Below, one piece after another: positions 1 to 7,442 of a stretch of DNA of 64,000 bases (position 1 is the stretch's first letter; every line of letters starts with the position of its first letter). Origin of the DNA: an uncultured Elusimicrobia bacterium (GTDB taxonomy: Bacteria > Elusimicrobiota > Elusimicrobia > Elusimicrobiales > UBA9959). The translations under genes and the position numbers were made by a program. A model generated the notes under the pieces. It did no database searches, was not told where the DNA came from, and saw nothing but the letters and a program-made list of their open reading frames with translations. The DNA lies in assembly GCA_903917735.1 (NCBI GenBank), contig CAIXBR010000005.1, forward strand, positions 19,797 to 83,796, written 5' to 3'.

Positions 1-2
1 AC

Positions 3-308
3 ACTATAGGTTTCCGCCCGTGGCGCGGTTCGGGCTGGCGCGTGGAAACGGTTCTGCGCTACCGCCTGATGTCCGAGGGCGGCCTGAAATTCAGCGATTT
101 AAGATTTTTCGAGAAAGGCATAACCTTATACCGGGATTTTCACGATTTCCGCACCCGCTGGAACTTCAGGGAGCGCACCGGCGGCGTGAGAGAGTTCCTC
201 TTCTATGTCAGCCTCAAAGTAAGCGAGCCCGCCCGCAAGGACGCCCTTGAGGATAAGTCGCGGGAGTACTGGCACCCGTGGCGTGAGGACGGACAGGAAA
301 GGGATTAA
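3..308 (+). CDS. C-terminal end of outer-membrane beta-barrel protein, LptD/OstA-like (partial)
   Basis: The reading frame is open from the left edge of the window to a TAA at 306-308, so only the last 101 residues are visible. They show alternating polar and aromatic residues typical of barrel strands (WRVETVLRYRL, LKFSDLRFF, ITLYRDFHDFRTRWNF, REFLFYVSLKV). The order of a DFHDFRTRW-like strand followed by EFLFYVSLKV resembles the end of LptD-type LPS-assembly barrels, where a conserved Asp-Leu-His strand precedes a final strand. The tail after the last strand is charged. The barrel call is fairly safe; the LptD assignment is a resemblance from memory and could be another large porin-like protein. 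Confidence 0.45.
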   Translation, partial: TIGFRPWRGSGWRVETVLRYRLMSEGGLKFSDLRFFEKGITLYRDFHDFRTRWNFRERTGGVREFLFYVSLKVSEPARKDALEDKSREYWHPWREDGQERD

Positions 309-393
309 GCGCCGTCTTGATAGAGCTTATGGCCTGAACCGGCGGCGATAGAAGTTGTCGCGGCAATTTTCAAAATGATAAACTGTTGATTAT

Positions 394-1362
394 ATGGATG
401 AAAACATGAAAAAACCGCTTTGGCTTGTTACCGGGGGGGCCGGGTTCATAGGCTCCAATATAGTGGAGGAACTCCTGCGGCGCAAATGCCGCGTGAGGGT
501 GTTCGACAATTTTTCCGCCGGCAAGAAAGAGAACCTGGCGCCTTTCGCCGGTAAATTAGAGCTGGTCAAGGGCGACCTGAGAGAGCCTAGGGACCTGGTG
601 AAGGCCATGAAGGGCGTGACCTACGTGCTGCATCAGGCCGCCTTCCGCTCGGTGCCGAAGTCCGTGGACAATCCGCGCGCCGCCAACGACAACAACGCTA
701 CCGGCACGCTCAACGCCCTGATGGCGGCCAAAGCCGCCGGGGTGAAGCGCTTCGTCTACGCCGCCACCAGCTCCGCCTACGGCGAGTGCAATATTTTCCC
801 GCAGAAGGAGACCCTCCCCACCGGGCCCATTTCGCCTTACGCCGTCAGCAAGCTGGCCGCCGAGAACTACTGCCATGTCTACGCCAGAACTTACGGGCTT
901 GAAACCGTGGCGCTGCGCTATTTCAACGTTTTCGGCCCCCGCCAGAACCCGGAGTCGGTCTATTCCGCCGTGATCCCGCGCTTCATGGAACTTTTCCTGG
1001 AGCATAAGCCGCTGGAGATCCACTGGGACGGCCGCCAGTCCCGCGACTTCACTTACGTAGCCAACGTGGTGGACGGGAATATCCGCGCCGCGCTGGCTCC
1101 CAGCCGCGTTTCCGGCCTGACCATCAACGTGGCCACCGGCACGAATATTTCCCTGCTGGACATCGCCCGCGAGCTGGAAAAGATAACCGGCCGGAAGACC
1201 GAGAAGCTTTTCTCCCCGAAGCGCAAGGGCGACATCCGCAAGACCTACGCGGATATCTCGCGGGCCAGGCGGGAGCTGGGCTACAAGCCGCTGGTCAACT
1301 TCCCCGACGGCCTTAGGCTTACGTGGGATTATTTTTCTTCCGGATTCGGAGGCAATAAATGA
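394..1362 (+). CDS. NAD-dependent sugar-nucleotide epimerase/dehydratase (UDP-hexose 4-epimerase type)
   Basis: A 322-residue extended short-chain dehydrogenase. The Rossmann motif GGAGFIGSNIVEELL lies at residues 14-28, the catalytic Ser in TSSAYGE, and the Tyr149-x3-Lys153 pair in SPYAVSKLAAENY. RYFNVFGPRQ and the SRDFTYVANVVDG substrate-side motif are typical of UDP-glucose/UDP-GlcNAc 4-epimerases of the WbpP/TviC/GalE branch. It probably makes a precursor for surface polysaccharide; the exact sugar cannot be read from sequence. ATG at 394 and ATG at 406 are both possible starts and neither has a strong ribosome site. The stop overlaps the start of the thymidine kinase gene (ATGA), so the two are translationally coupled. 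Confidence 0.85.
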   Translation: MDENMKKPLWLVTGGAGFIGSNIVEELLRRKCRVRVFDNFSAGKKENLAPFAGKLELVKGDLREPRDLVKAMKGVTYVLHQAAFRSVPKSVDNPRAANDNNATGTLNALMAAKAAGVKRFVYAATSSAYGECNIFPQKETLPTGPISPYAVSKLAAENYCHVYARTYGLETVALRYFNVFGPRQNPESVYSAVIPRFMELFLEHKPLEIHWDGRQSRDFTYVANVVDGNIRAALAPSRVSGLTINVATGTNISLLDIARELEKITGRKTEKLFSPKRKGDIRKTYADISRARRELGYKPLVNFPDGLRLTWDYFSSGFGGNK

Positions 1363-1922
1363 TATTCAACGTCTCTTCCTCTTCGGGCTGGATAGAGGTG
1401 GTCTGCGGCAGCATGTTCTCCGGCAAGACGCAGGAACTGATACGCCGCCTGAAACTGGCCAATATCGCCAAGCAGAAGGTGCAGGTTTTCAACTCCCACC
1501 TGGATACGCGTTATTCAAAAGAGCACCTGGTCTCTCACGACAAGTCCACGCTGGCGGCCAAGCCGGTAAAGACAGCCAGGGAAATACTTAAGGAAGTCAG
1601 CCCCGACACCCAGGTGGTCGGCATAGACGAAGCTCATTTTTTCGGAGGAGAAATAGTGGAGGTCGCGCAGAAGCTGGCCAATTCCGGCCGCCGGGTGATA
1701 GTGGCCGGTTTGGACCAGGATTACCGCGGTGAGGCTTTCGACAACATGGCCAAGCTGATGGCCGTGGCCGAGTTCGTCACCAAGAACCTGGCCATCTGCA
1801 TGGTCTGCGGCAACCCCGCGCATTTCAGCCAGCGACTCACCGATTCGGGCCGCCGCATAATGGTGGGGGCGGGGGATAAGTACGAAGCCCGCTGCCGCAA
1901 GTGTTTCCAGCCGGAGAAATGA
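1359..1922 (+). CDS. tdk: Thymidine kinase
   Basis: A 187-residue type II thymidine kinase that phosphorylates thymidine to dTMP for salvage. The P-loop GSMFSGKT is at residues 17-24, the Walker B-like IDEAHFF at about 87-93, and the lasso zinc site is given by CMVCG and CRKCF near the C-terminus. RFKLANIAKQK-like and DQDYRGEAF segments match the family, and length is typical. It overlaps the epimerase by 4 bases and is followed after 16 bases by an orphan transposase-domain gene, so the three may share a transcript. The window also holds tmk and a class II ribonucleotide reductase, so dTTP supply has both salvage and de novo parts here. Confidence 0.95.
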   Translation: MIFNVSSSSGWIEVVCGSMFSGKTQELIRRLKLANIAKQKVQVFNSHLDTRYSKEHLVSHDKSTLAAKPVKTAREILKEVSPDTQVVGIDEAHFFGGEIVEVAQKLANSGRRVIVAGLDQDYRGEAFDNMAKLMAVAEFVTKNLAICMVCGNPAHFSQRLTDSGRRIMVGAGDKYEARCRKCFQPEK

Positions 1923-1938
1923 GCGTTCCTCTATAACC

Positions 1939-2439
1939 ATGTACAGATCTGAAAAATTCAACCCTACGCTTTTCGGGAAACTCTTCCATCTCGGCGCCAA
2001 ACTGTCGGATACCAACCGCTGGCTGAAACTGGCCGAAGCGCTGCCCTGGGAAAAGCTGGACGAAGGCTACGGCAGGTATTTCTCAGCCGGCTACGGCCGT
2101 CCCGCGAAGGACTCCAGGCTTGTCTGCGGCCTGCTGATGGTCAAGCAGCTCAAGAATATTTCCGACGACGACGCCGTGGCCGAGTTCATGGAGAACCCGT
2201 ACGTGCAGGCTTTCTGCGGGCAGGAATATTTCGCCCTGGAGGATGTGATCAACCCCGGCATACTTTCCGAGCGCCGCCGCCGCCTTGGGCCCGAATTCCT
2301 GGCCCTGCTGGATGCGGAGCTTTCGACCGCGCTGAAAGCCGACAAGGAACTGAAGTTCCGCACGGGCCGCCCGGCCGCCGCCGAAGACAGCCTCTTCGCC
2401 GCCCTGCTCGCCAGGGTCCGGGGCTTGTTCGGCAACTGA
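1939..2439 (+). CDS. Orphan transposase N-terminal (DUF772/InsH-type) domain protein
   Basis: A 166-residue protein. Residues about 25-120 match the N-terminal domain of IS5/IS1182-type transposases: GRPAKDSRLVCGLLMVKQL, then SDDDAVAEFMENPYVQAFCG, EYF, and SERRRRLG. The DDE catalytic domain that should follow is absent. The last 40 residues are unrelated and end at a proper stop just before a terminator. I find no catalytic-domain remnant in the other frames before tolB and no terminal inverted repeats. GC-rich codon use matches its neighbours, which argues against a recent insertion. It is either an old truncation or a domesticated DNA-binding protein. Confidence 0.7.
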   Translation: MYRSEKFNPTLFGKLFHLGAKLSDTNRWLKLAEALPWEKLDEGYGRYFSAGYGRPAKDSRLVCGLLMVKQLKNISDDDAVAEFMENPYVQAFCGQEYFALEDVINPGILSERRRRLGPEFLALLDAELSTALKADKELKFRTGRPAAAEDSLFAALLARVRGLFGN

Positions 2440-2460
2440 CCCGCCCGTAGATCCTAAATA

Positions 2461-2490
2461 AAAAAAGCGGAACTTTTGTTCCGTTTTTTT
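2461..2490. terminator. Bidirectional intrinsic terminator
   Basis: A perfect 6-bp stem CGGAAC/GTTCCG with a TTTT loop (2468-2483) is preceded by six A and followed by seven T. It can end transcription from the orphan transposase gene (plus) and from tolB (minus), which converge here. Confidence 0.85.
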
Positions 2491-2514
2491 GTTTTCCTGC
2501 TTTCCTTATTTTCT

Positions 2515-3801
2515 TTACGGTCCCCAGTCAGGAGTGAAGGACCAGCCTTTAAGCTCTGTCAGGGGGTGCGGCGCGCTGCCGTCCGCGTCCATCACAAAGA
2601 TCTCCCTGCGGCCCCTGCGGGTGGAGGTGAACGCCACGAAGCGTCCGTCGGGGGACCAGGACGGGTCCTCGTTGTCCCCGGCCTTGTTCGTCAGGCGGCG
2701 TATCTGGCTGCCGGTCAAGTCTATTGCGAAAATGTTCATGTTCTCTTTCGATGTTTCCCGCCCGGCGAAAACTATCCATTCCCCCGAAGGGGACCAGGAG
2801 GGGGAATCGCACCAGTTCAGGTGGGTAAGGCGCCGCGTAGCGCTGCTTTCCATGTCAAGCACGTAGACCTGCGGGTTGCCGGAGCGGTCCGAGATGAACG
2901 CCGCCTGCTTCCCGTCGGGCGACCAGGTGGGGGAGGAGCTGACGCCGAAGCTTTTAAGCAGTTTTTTAGCTTTTTTAGTCACTATGTCCAGCGCGTAGAT
3001 GCTCGGGTCGTCGCCGCGCGAAAGCGTCATCAGCATGGTCAGACCGTCCGGTGAAACTCCGCCGGGGATGTTCAGGCCCTGAAAGGTGGTGAACGGCCGT
3101 ATCTTGCCCGCCTTGAGGTCTATTTCGAACATGTCCGGGTTGCCCCAGCGGTAGGTGGTGTAGTAGATGCGGGAAGCGTCATGGGACCAGCGAGGCAGCA
3201 GGTCTATGCTGCTGTCCAAGGTGAGTCTGGTAAGATTTTCCCCGTCATAGTCCACCACGTAGATTTCCTTGCGGCCGGTGGAATTGTTGGCGAAAGCCAG
3301 CTTGGAATGGGCCACGCCCAACCGCCCGGTCAGGCGCAGTATCACGTCGTCCGCGAACAGGTGCGCCGCCCGCCGCATCGCGCGCTTTTCGCCCTGGTAG
3401 AATTTTTCCATCACCACCTTCCCCGTAGCCAGGTCGTAGAGGCGGGCGTTGAAGGTCCAGACCGCACCGGAGTCCTGTGCTTTGCCCGTGATCAGGTGGC
3501 CGGCCAAGCCTTTCCAGTACATAAGCGATTCAGGGCTTGTGTCCAGGTTGGCCTGCGATAAGGGCTCCTCTTTTACTTCGAAGTAGCGGGAGTAAAGAAG
3601 GTCGGAGCGCACTATGCCGCGCATGGCTTCGGCCAGGGCCAGGTCCTCGGTGCTGTTCGGCCGCGCCGGGTGGAAGGACGCCATGGCCAGGGCGGTCTGC
3701 TTGACCTCCCGACCCGGAGAGACGCCTATGTATACGTCCGTGCCCGCGGAAACAGGGCGCACGACCGCGGCAAGGAGCAGCAGGGCCGTCAGTATCTTCA
3801 T
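2515..3801 (-). CDS. tolB: Tol-Pal system beta-propeller protein TolB
   Basis: A 428-residue periplasmic protein with signal peptide MKILTALLLLAAVVRPVSAG. Residues about 20-165 fit the TolB N-terminal domain, and the rest is a beta-propeller of PD40 repeats (for example SWSPDGKQAAFISDRSG, SWSPSGEWIVFAG, SWSPDGRFVAFTS). TolB links Pal to the inner-membrane Tol complex during envelope constriction. The start codon directly abuts the stop of the cpoB-like gene, so it is the last gene of a pal-cpoB-tolB transcript. This order is unlike the usual tolB-pal-cpoB, and no tolQ, tolR or tolA is seen in the window. Confidence 0.93.
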   Translation of the reverse strand: MKILTALLLLAAVVRPVSAGTDVYIGVSPGREVKQTALAMASFHPARPNSTEDLALAEAMRGIVRSDLLYSRYFEVKEEPLSQANLDTSPESLMYWKGLAGHLITGKAQDSGAVWTFNARLYDLATGKVVMEKFYQGEKRAMRRAAHLFADDVILRLTGRLGVAHSKLAFANNSTGRKEIYVVDYDGENLTRLTLDSSIDLLPRWSHDASRIYYTTYRWGNPDMFEIDLKAGKIRPFTTFQGLNIPGGVSPDGLTMLMTLSRGDDPSIYALDIVTKKAKKLLKSFGVSSSPTWSPDGKQAAFISDRSGNPQVYVLDMESSATRRLTHLNWCDSPSWSPSGEWIVFAGRETSKENMNIFAIDLTGSQIRRLTNKAGDNEDPSWSPDGRFVAFTSTRRGRREIFVMDADGSAPHPLTELKGWSFTPDWGP

Positions 3802-4572
3802 TTAGTTCTGGGCAGCTGGGACTTTTTTGCGCTTTTTCGCTGGCTGGGCGGCCGGTTTCGCCGGAGTCAGCCTGTTCAGATAATCTTTGGCCGTTTTGGC
3901 TTCCTGCGAAGCGGGGAAATCTTTTATTACGGAGCGGAGGTATTTTTCAGCTTCGTCTTTCTTGTCGCCCGGCAGTTTGAGCAGCGTCATGGCGTATTTC
4001 AGCCTGGCCGCGGGCACGCGGGCGGATTTCGGGAATTTCTCCAGAACGTTCGCGTAGGCCAGCGCGGAGTCCTGCCAGCGCTCTTTCAGGTAAAGCGACT
4101 CGCCCAGGTAGAAATACGCCCCTTCAGCCATTTCACCCGTAGGGAATTTGGACAGGTAGGTCTTGAAACCGGTGGACGCGGCCTCGAAGTTGTTGTTGAG
4201 GAAGGCATTGTAGGCGTCGTTGTAGATCTTGGCCGGCAGCAGGGCGGTCTCCACCTCTTCCTGCTGCTTCTTTATGGTCTGGCCGATGGCGTTGACACGT
4301 TTGTTCATGGCCGCGTCCAGGTCGTCCAGCCGGCCCGTCAGTTTTTCCATCTGCCCCGAGATGTCCTTCATGCTTTCCGACGAGGCGTTGAGGTTCTTGG
4401 AGAGGTCCTCCATCTTCACGGCCAGCTCGGCCTGGTTCTTCTGCATGTTGGCCAGATTGTTGTTCAGGTCGTCCATCTGGCTCTGCATCTGCAGCATATC
4501 CTGCTGCGTGGCCACGCAGCCCGTCGCCAGCAGGCAGACGGGGATTAGCAGGTAGATCTTTTTTAATGCCAT
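3802..4572 (-). CDS. CpoB/YbgF-like Tol-Pal accessory lipoprotein
   Basis: A 256-residue protein with a lipoprotein signal (MALKKIYLLIPVCLLATGC, lipobox LATGC). Residues about 25-110 are a long heptad-rich coiled coil (QMQSQMDDLNNNLANMQ and following), and residues about 118-235 are TPR repeats (YNDAYNAFLNNNFEAASTGF, YFYLGESLYLKERWQDSALA). This is the CpoB/YbgF layout of trimerising coiled coil plus TPR. CpoB coordinates envelope constriction with peptidoglycan synthesis; unlike E. coli CpoB this one looks lipid-anchored. It starts with zero spacing after the pal stop. The C-terminal tail is Lys/Ala/Pro rich. Confidence 0.85.
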   Translation of the reverse strand: MALKKIYLLIPVCLLATGCVATQQDMLQMQSQMDDLNNNLANMQKNQAELAVKMEDLSKNLNASSESMKDISGQMEKLTGRLDDLDAAMNKRVNAIGQTIKKQQEEVETALLPAKIYNDAYNAFLNNNFEAASTGFKTYLSKFPTGEMAEGAYFYLGESLYLKERWQDSALAYANVLEKFPKSARVPAARLKYAMTLLKLPGDKKDEAEKYLRSVIKDFPASQEAKTAKDYLNRLTPAKPAAQPAKKRKKVPAAQN

Positions 4573-5121
4573 TTAATTGCCCTTTATCTTGGTCTCGGCG
4601 CGGCGATTCTGCAGCCAGCAGGCGTCGGTGGCCTCGGTGCAGAGGGGTTTTTCTTCTCCGTATGAAATAGTGCCCACGGAGCTTTCCGGCACGCCCAGCC
4701 GGACGTAATAGTCCCGTACCGACTTAGCTCTCTTCTGCCCCAGGGCCAGATTGTATTCTATAGTGCCGCGGTCGTCGCAGTGCCCCTCTACCAGGACGGA
4801 CCAGTCCTTGCGGGCTTTTATAAGCGTGGCGTTGGCCTGGAGCGTGTTCTGGGTCGCTTCGGAAAGCTCATACTTGTCGTATTCGAAATTTACGGTCTTG
4901 ATGTTCTCCTGCGTTAGGAAGTCCACGCCGCGGATGTATCCTTCCGTAGAGGCGGTCATGGAACTTTCCTGTACGTCAATGGTGGGGATAGCAGCGGTAT
5001 CGGTGACCATGTCGCTCTTGTCGCCGGCGTCGGCCTTTATGTTCTTCTTGATGCAGGATGAAAGCGTTAAAGCCGCGAGCAGCGGCAGGGCCAGAGCGAG
5101 GAACAGGGTGTTTTTCTTCAT
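4573..5121 (-). CDS. pal: Peptidoglycan-associated lipoprotein Pal
   Basis: A 182-residue lipoprotein (signal ending LTLSSC) with a C-terminal OmpA-like peptidoglycan-binding domain at about residues 75-182. Diagnostic pieces are FEYDKYELS, VEGHCDDRGTIEYNLALGQ, RAKSVRDYYVRLGV and NRRAETKI, with the Asp and Arg that bind diaminopimelate. It anchors the outer membrane to the wall. It is the first gene of the operon; the ribosome site GGAGGT lies 9 bases before the ATG. Confidence 0.95.
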   Translation of the reverse strand: MKKNTLFLALALPLLAALTLSSCIKKNIKADAGDKSDMVTDTAAIPTIDVQESSMTASTEGYIRGVDFLTQENIKTVNFEYDKYELSEATQNTLQANATLIKARKDWSVLVEGHCDDRGTIEYNLALGQKRAKSVRDYYVRLGVPESSVGTISYGEEKPLCTEATDACWLQNRRAETKIKGN

Positions 5122-5190
5122 TTTACTTATTACCTCCGGAACAGACGTATAACAAATAGTATATATAATTTATAAAAAATCCCGCGAATT
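5122..5190 (-). promoter_or_regulatory. AT-rich leader and probable promoter of pal-cpoB-tolB
   Basis: Upstream of pal the minus strand is strikingly AT-rich (TATAAATTATATATACTAT) in an otherwise GC-rich stretch, with several TATA-type -10 candidates and a TTGTAA about 15 bases upstream as a possible -35. A clear GGAGGT precedes the start codon. The exact promoter hexamers are uncertain. Confidence 0.45.
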
Positions 5191-5242
5191 TACAATGAAA
5201 AACAATTGCCGCTATAGGTCCGCGGCGCTGCTGCGGGCGTAG

Positions 5243-6094
5243 TTACGCCGCAATGTACAGGCCGGCCGAGAGGAGCAGGCCGTATAAAGCCACCAGCTTG
5301 GCGGTTCCCGGCACAAGCTGTGAGAAGTCGCCTTCCTCCGCCAGTGCCTTTAGTTTGACCGCAAGCGGCGCCGAGAGCGCGCAGCATACCGGGGGCCAGA
5401 TGCTGCCGAAAGTGAGCGCGAACAGGTAGGGGGTGAAAATAAGCGCGTAGTAGAATTTTTCCGCGCCGTCCGGGCCTAGCGCCGCGGCCAGCGTGGTGAA
5501 TCCTGCCCCGGAGTCGCTTTTTACGTCGCGCATATTGTTGGCGTGCAGTATCGCCACTATCAGAAGGCCCACCGGGATGGAAGTCCACAGCGCCTCCGGC
5601 AGGAAGGCGCGCGCCTGTATCAGCGCCGTGCCGCATACTATGAACGGCCCGAAGGCGAAGAATATCCCGGCGTCGCCGAGGGCCCTGTACTTGTAGGCGA
5701 AGCCGGTCGCCGTGTAGAACCACGCCAGCGCGAAGCCGGCCGCCCCGAGCCAGAGGAGCGACGGGACGTGGTTCTTGAAAGCCAGCAGGAGGCCGATGGC
5801 CGCGCCGGCCGCGAACAGGCCTGCCGAAAGTTTCAGCATGGCCCGCGGGGCGATAAGGCCGTCCACCAGGCCCCTGTCGTCGGCGGTCTCCTTCCTGTCA
5901 ACGCCGTTGGTGAAGTCAAAATAGGTGTTGGCCAGGTTCGCGGCGGAATGTGTCAGCAAGGCCGCCGTTATTGTGAGAGAGAAATCAGGCCAGGAGAAAG
6001 AGCCGTGCCGCCACGCTACTACGGCCCCTAGTACTACCGGGACCAGCGAGGCCGGCCAGGAGTAGGCGCGCAGGATCATAAACCATTTTTTCAT
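5243..6094 (-). CDS. menA: UbiA-family prenyltransferase, probably MenA (dihydroxynaphthoate prenyltransferase)
   Basis: A 283-residue integral membrane protein with about eight hydrophobic segments. The two aspartate-rich motifs of UbiA enzymes are present: NTYFDFTNGVDRKE and NNMRDVKSDS, which bind Mg-diphosphate. The NNxRDxxxD form and the overall length point to MenA, which prenylates 1,4-dihydroxy-2-naphthoate in menaquinone synthesis. It lies 10 bases downstream of a polyprenyl diphosphate synthase that would supply the side chain. UbiA or another aromatic prenyltransferase is the alternative. Confidence 0.8.
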   Translation of the reverse strand: MKKWFMILRAYSWPASLVPVVLGAVVAWRHGSFSWPDFSLTITAALLTHSAANLANTYFDFTNGVDRKETADDRGLVDGLIAPRAMLKLSAGLFAAGAAIGLLLAFKNHVPSLLWLGAAGFALAWFYTATGFAYKYRALGDAGIFFAFGPFIVCGTALIQARAFLPEALWTSIPVGLLIVAILHANNMRDVKSDSGAGFTTLAAALGPDGAEKFYYALIFTPYLFALTFGSIWPPVCCALSAPLAVKLKALAEEGDFSQLVPGTAKLVALYGLLLSAGLYIAA

Positions 6095-6104
6095 AACACC
6101 TACG

Positions 6105-7091
6105 CTATGCGCGGCGTTCGCCCAGCGCCAGCAGGAAATCTTTAAGCGCCGCCGCCCCGTCCCGGTCCGGCAGGCTGTCCGTCAGCAGGTAAAGACTATT
6201 CAGTCTTTCCAACGCCGTCTGCTTAGCCGCGCGCGTGAAGCCGCCGTCCCTTACAAGCCCGGCCAGCTCCAGCGCCGGAGCCATGTCCGCGGCGGGCCCG
6301 GTCTTCATGACGGCCAGGAGTTTTTCGGCCTTCGGCCCGGCCTGCGCGTCGTTAAGCGCAAGGATGAGCGGCAGCGTGAACCTGCCCTGGGATATATCCT
6401 TCAGTATTTCTTTGCCGCAGGCGCCCGTGTCGCCTTCGAAGTCGAGCACGTCGTCTATCACCTGGAAAACCGAACCGGTCTCCTCGCCTATGCGCGCGCA
6501 GGTCGAAAGCCGCGCGCGGTTGCCGGACAGGTGGCAGGCCGCCAGGGCGCACCAGCGGAACAGCGCGCCTGTTTTAAGCGAAACTATCTTGTCGGACTCC
6601 GCGGCGGACAGGCGTTCTCCCCTGCGGTTCTCCTCTATCAGGGCGCCTTCGGTCATGCGCTTCACCGCGAAAACCAGCTCCGGCTGCAGTTCCGGGGCCG
6701 CGCGCCCGGCGCAGTCGAAGGCCAGCGCTATAACAAGGTCCCCGATGAGGATGGAGGTGTTCACCCCCAGCTGGGAGTTGAGGGTGGGCAGGCCCCTGCG
6801 GTAACGGGCCGCGTCGATACAATCGTCGTGCAGCAGAGAGGCCGTGTGGGTGAGTTCTGCGGCCGCCGCCGCTTTTTCCGCCCCGGCCCGGCCGGCGCCC
6901 AGCGCGTCCGACATAAGAAGGGTAAAGCGGGCCCTTGCCGCCTTGCCCATGAAGCTGAAAGGAAATTTGGCGAAATCGAAAACTTCACGGTCTATGGAGG
7001 ACAGCGCGGAGGAAAGTTCAGCGTTTACCTGGCGCAGGGAGTCTTCTATAGTCCGGGCCGTTTTTTCCATAGGAATGGTATATTCTAGCAT
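6105..7091 (-). CDS. Polyprenyl diphosphate synthase (quinone side chain)
   Basis: A 328-residue trans-isoprenyl diphosphate synthase. The first aspartate-rich motif is LLHDDCIDAARYRRGLPTLN (DDxxD) and the second is QVIDDVLDFEGD. It condenses isopentenyl diphosphate onto an allylic primer to make a long-chain polyprenyl diphosphate. Product length cannot be read safely. It is the first gene of a two-gene minus-strand unit with the MenA-like transferase. The ATG at 7091 is used here, but an ATG 21 bases inside (7070) is equally plausible because neither has a strong ribosome site. A divergent small ORF starts only 40 bases away. Confidence 0.88.
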   Translation of the reverse strand: MLEYTIPMEKTARTIEDSLRQVNAELSSALSSIDREVFDFAKFPFSFMGKAARARFTLLMSDALGAGRAGAEKAAAAAELTHTASLLHDDCIDAARYRRGLPTLNSQLGVNTSILIGDLVIALAFDCAGRAAPELQPELVFAVKRMTEGALIEENRRGERLSAAESDKIVSLKTGALFRWCALAACHLSGNRARLSTCARIGEETGSVFQVIDDVLDFEGDTGACGKEILKDISQGRFTLPLILALNDAQAGPKAEKLLAVMKTGPAADMAPALELAGLVRDGGFTRAAKQTALERLNSLYLLTDSLPDRDGAAALKDFLLALGERRA

Positions 7092-7131
7092 TTCGCATAT
7101 TCCGCAAAATTATATATTCGGAGGTATACCC

Positions 7132-7314
7132 ATGGACGACTATCACGGACATTCCTGCCAGCACGCCGGCGAACATCGCCATAGCCACGGCCATTTCCAG
7201 CGCAAGGCGATAACCGCGGCTTTTTTTATAACGGCCGGTTTCGGCATAAGGCATTCCGTCTTCCTGGTGGAAAGCGAGCCGGTGGAGAATTCCTCCTGCG
7301 ATATCTGCGCCTGA
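7132..7314 (+). CDS. His-rich 60-residue hypothetical protein
   Basis: A short ORF with a very good ribosome site (GGAGGT, 7120-7125) placed 6 bases before the ATG. The N-terminal 21 residues contain seven His and one Cys (MDDYHGHSCQHAGEHRHSHG), followed by a short hydrophobic stretch (ITAAFFITAGFGI) and a C-terminal SSCDICA with a CxxC pair. The HRHSHGH cluster recalls metal-binding tails at the N-terminus of cation-diffusion-facilitator transporters, but the transporter body is absent. It may be a metal-binding micropeptide or the remnant of a transporter gene. It reads divergently from the polyprenyl synthase gene. Confidence 0.5.
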   Translation: MDDYHGHSCQHAGEHRHSHGHFQRKAITAAFFITAGFGIRHSVFLVESEPVENSSCDICA

Positions 7315-7341
7315 ACTGTATCCAAAGTAACATTTATCCGG

Positions 7342-7371
7342 TTGACAGCTGAAAAACCTTAAACCTATAAT
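7342..7371 (+). promoter_or_regulatory. Consensus sigma70-type promoter for the FecR-domain gene
   Basis: A perfect -35 TTGACA (7342-7347) and perfect -10 TATAAT (7366-7371) are separated by 18 bases. The predicted start is near 7378, giving a leader of about 65 nt before the ATG at 7443. The leader contains a small CGCGGGTAACCGCG-type hairpin and an AGGAG ribosome site. Confidence 0.85.
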
Positions 7372-7442
7372 CAAAATAGGTGACTTTGCCAGGTTTGGGC
7401 GCCGCGGGTAACCGCGTTCCGCATTAACGAACAGGAGTCTAT

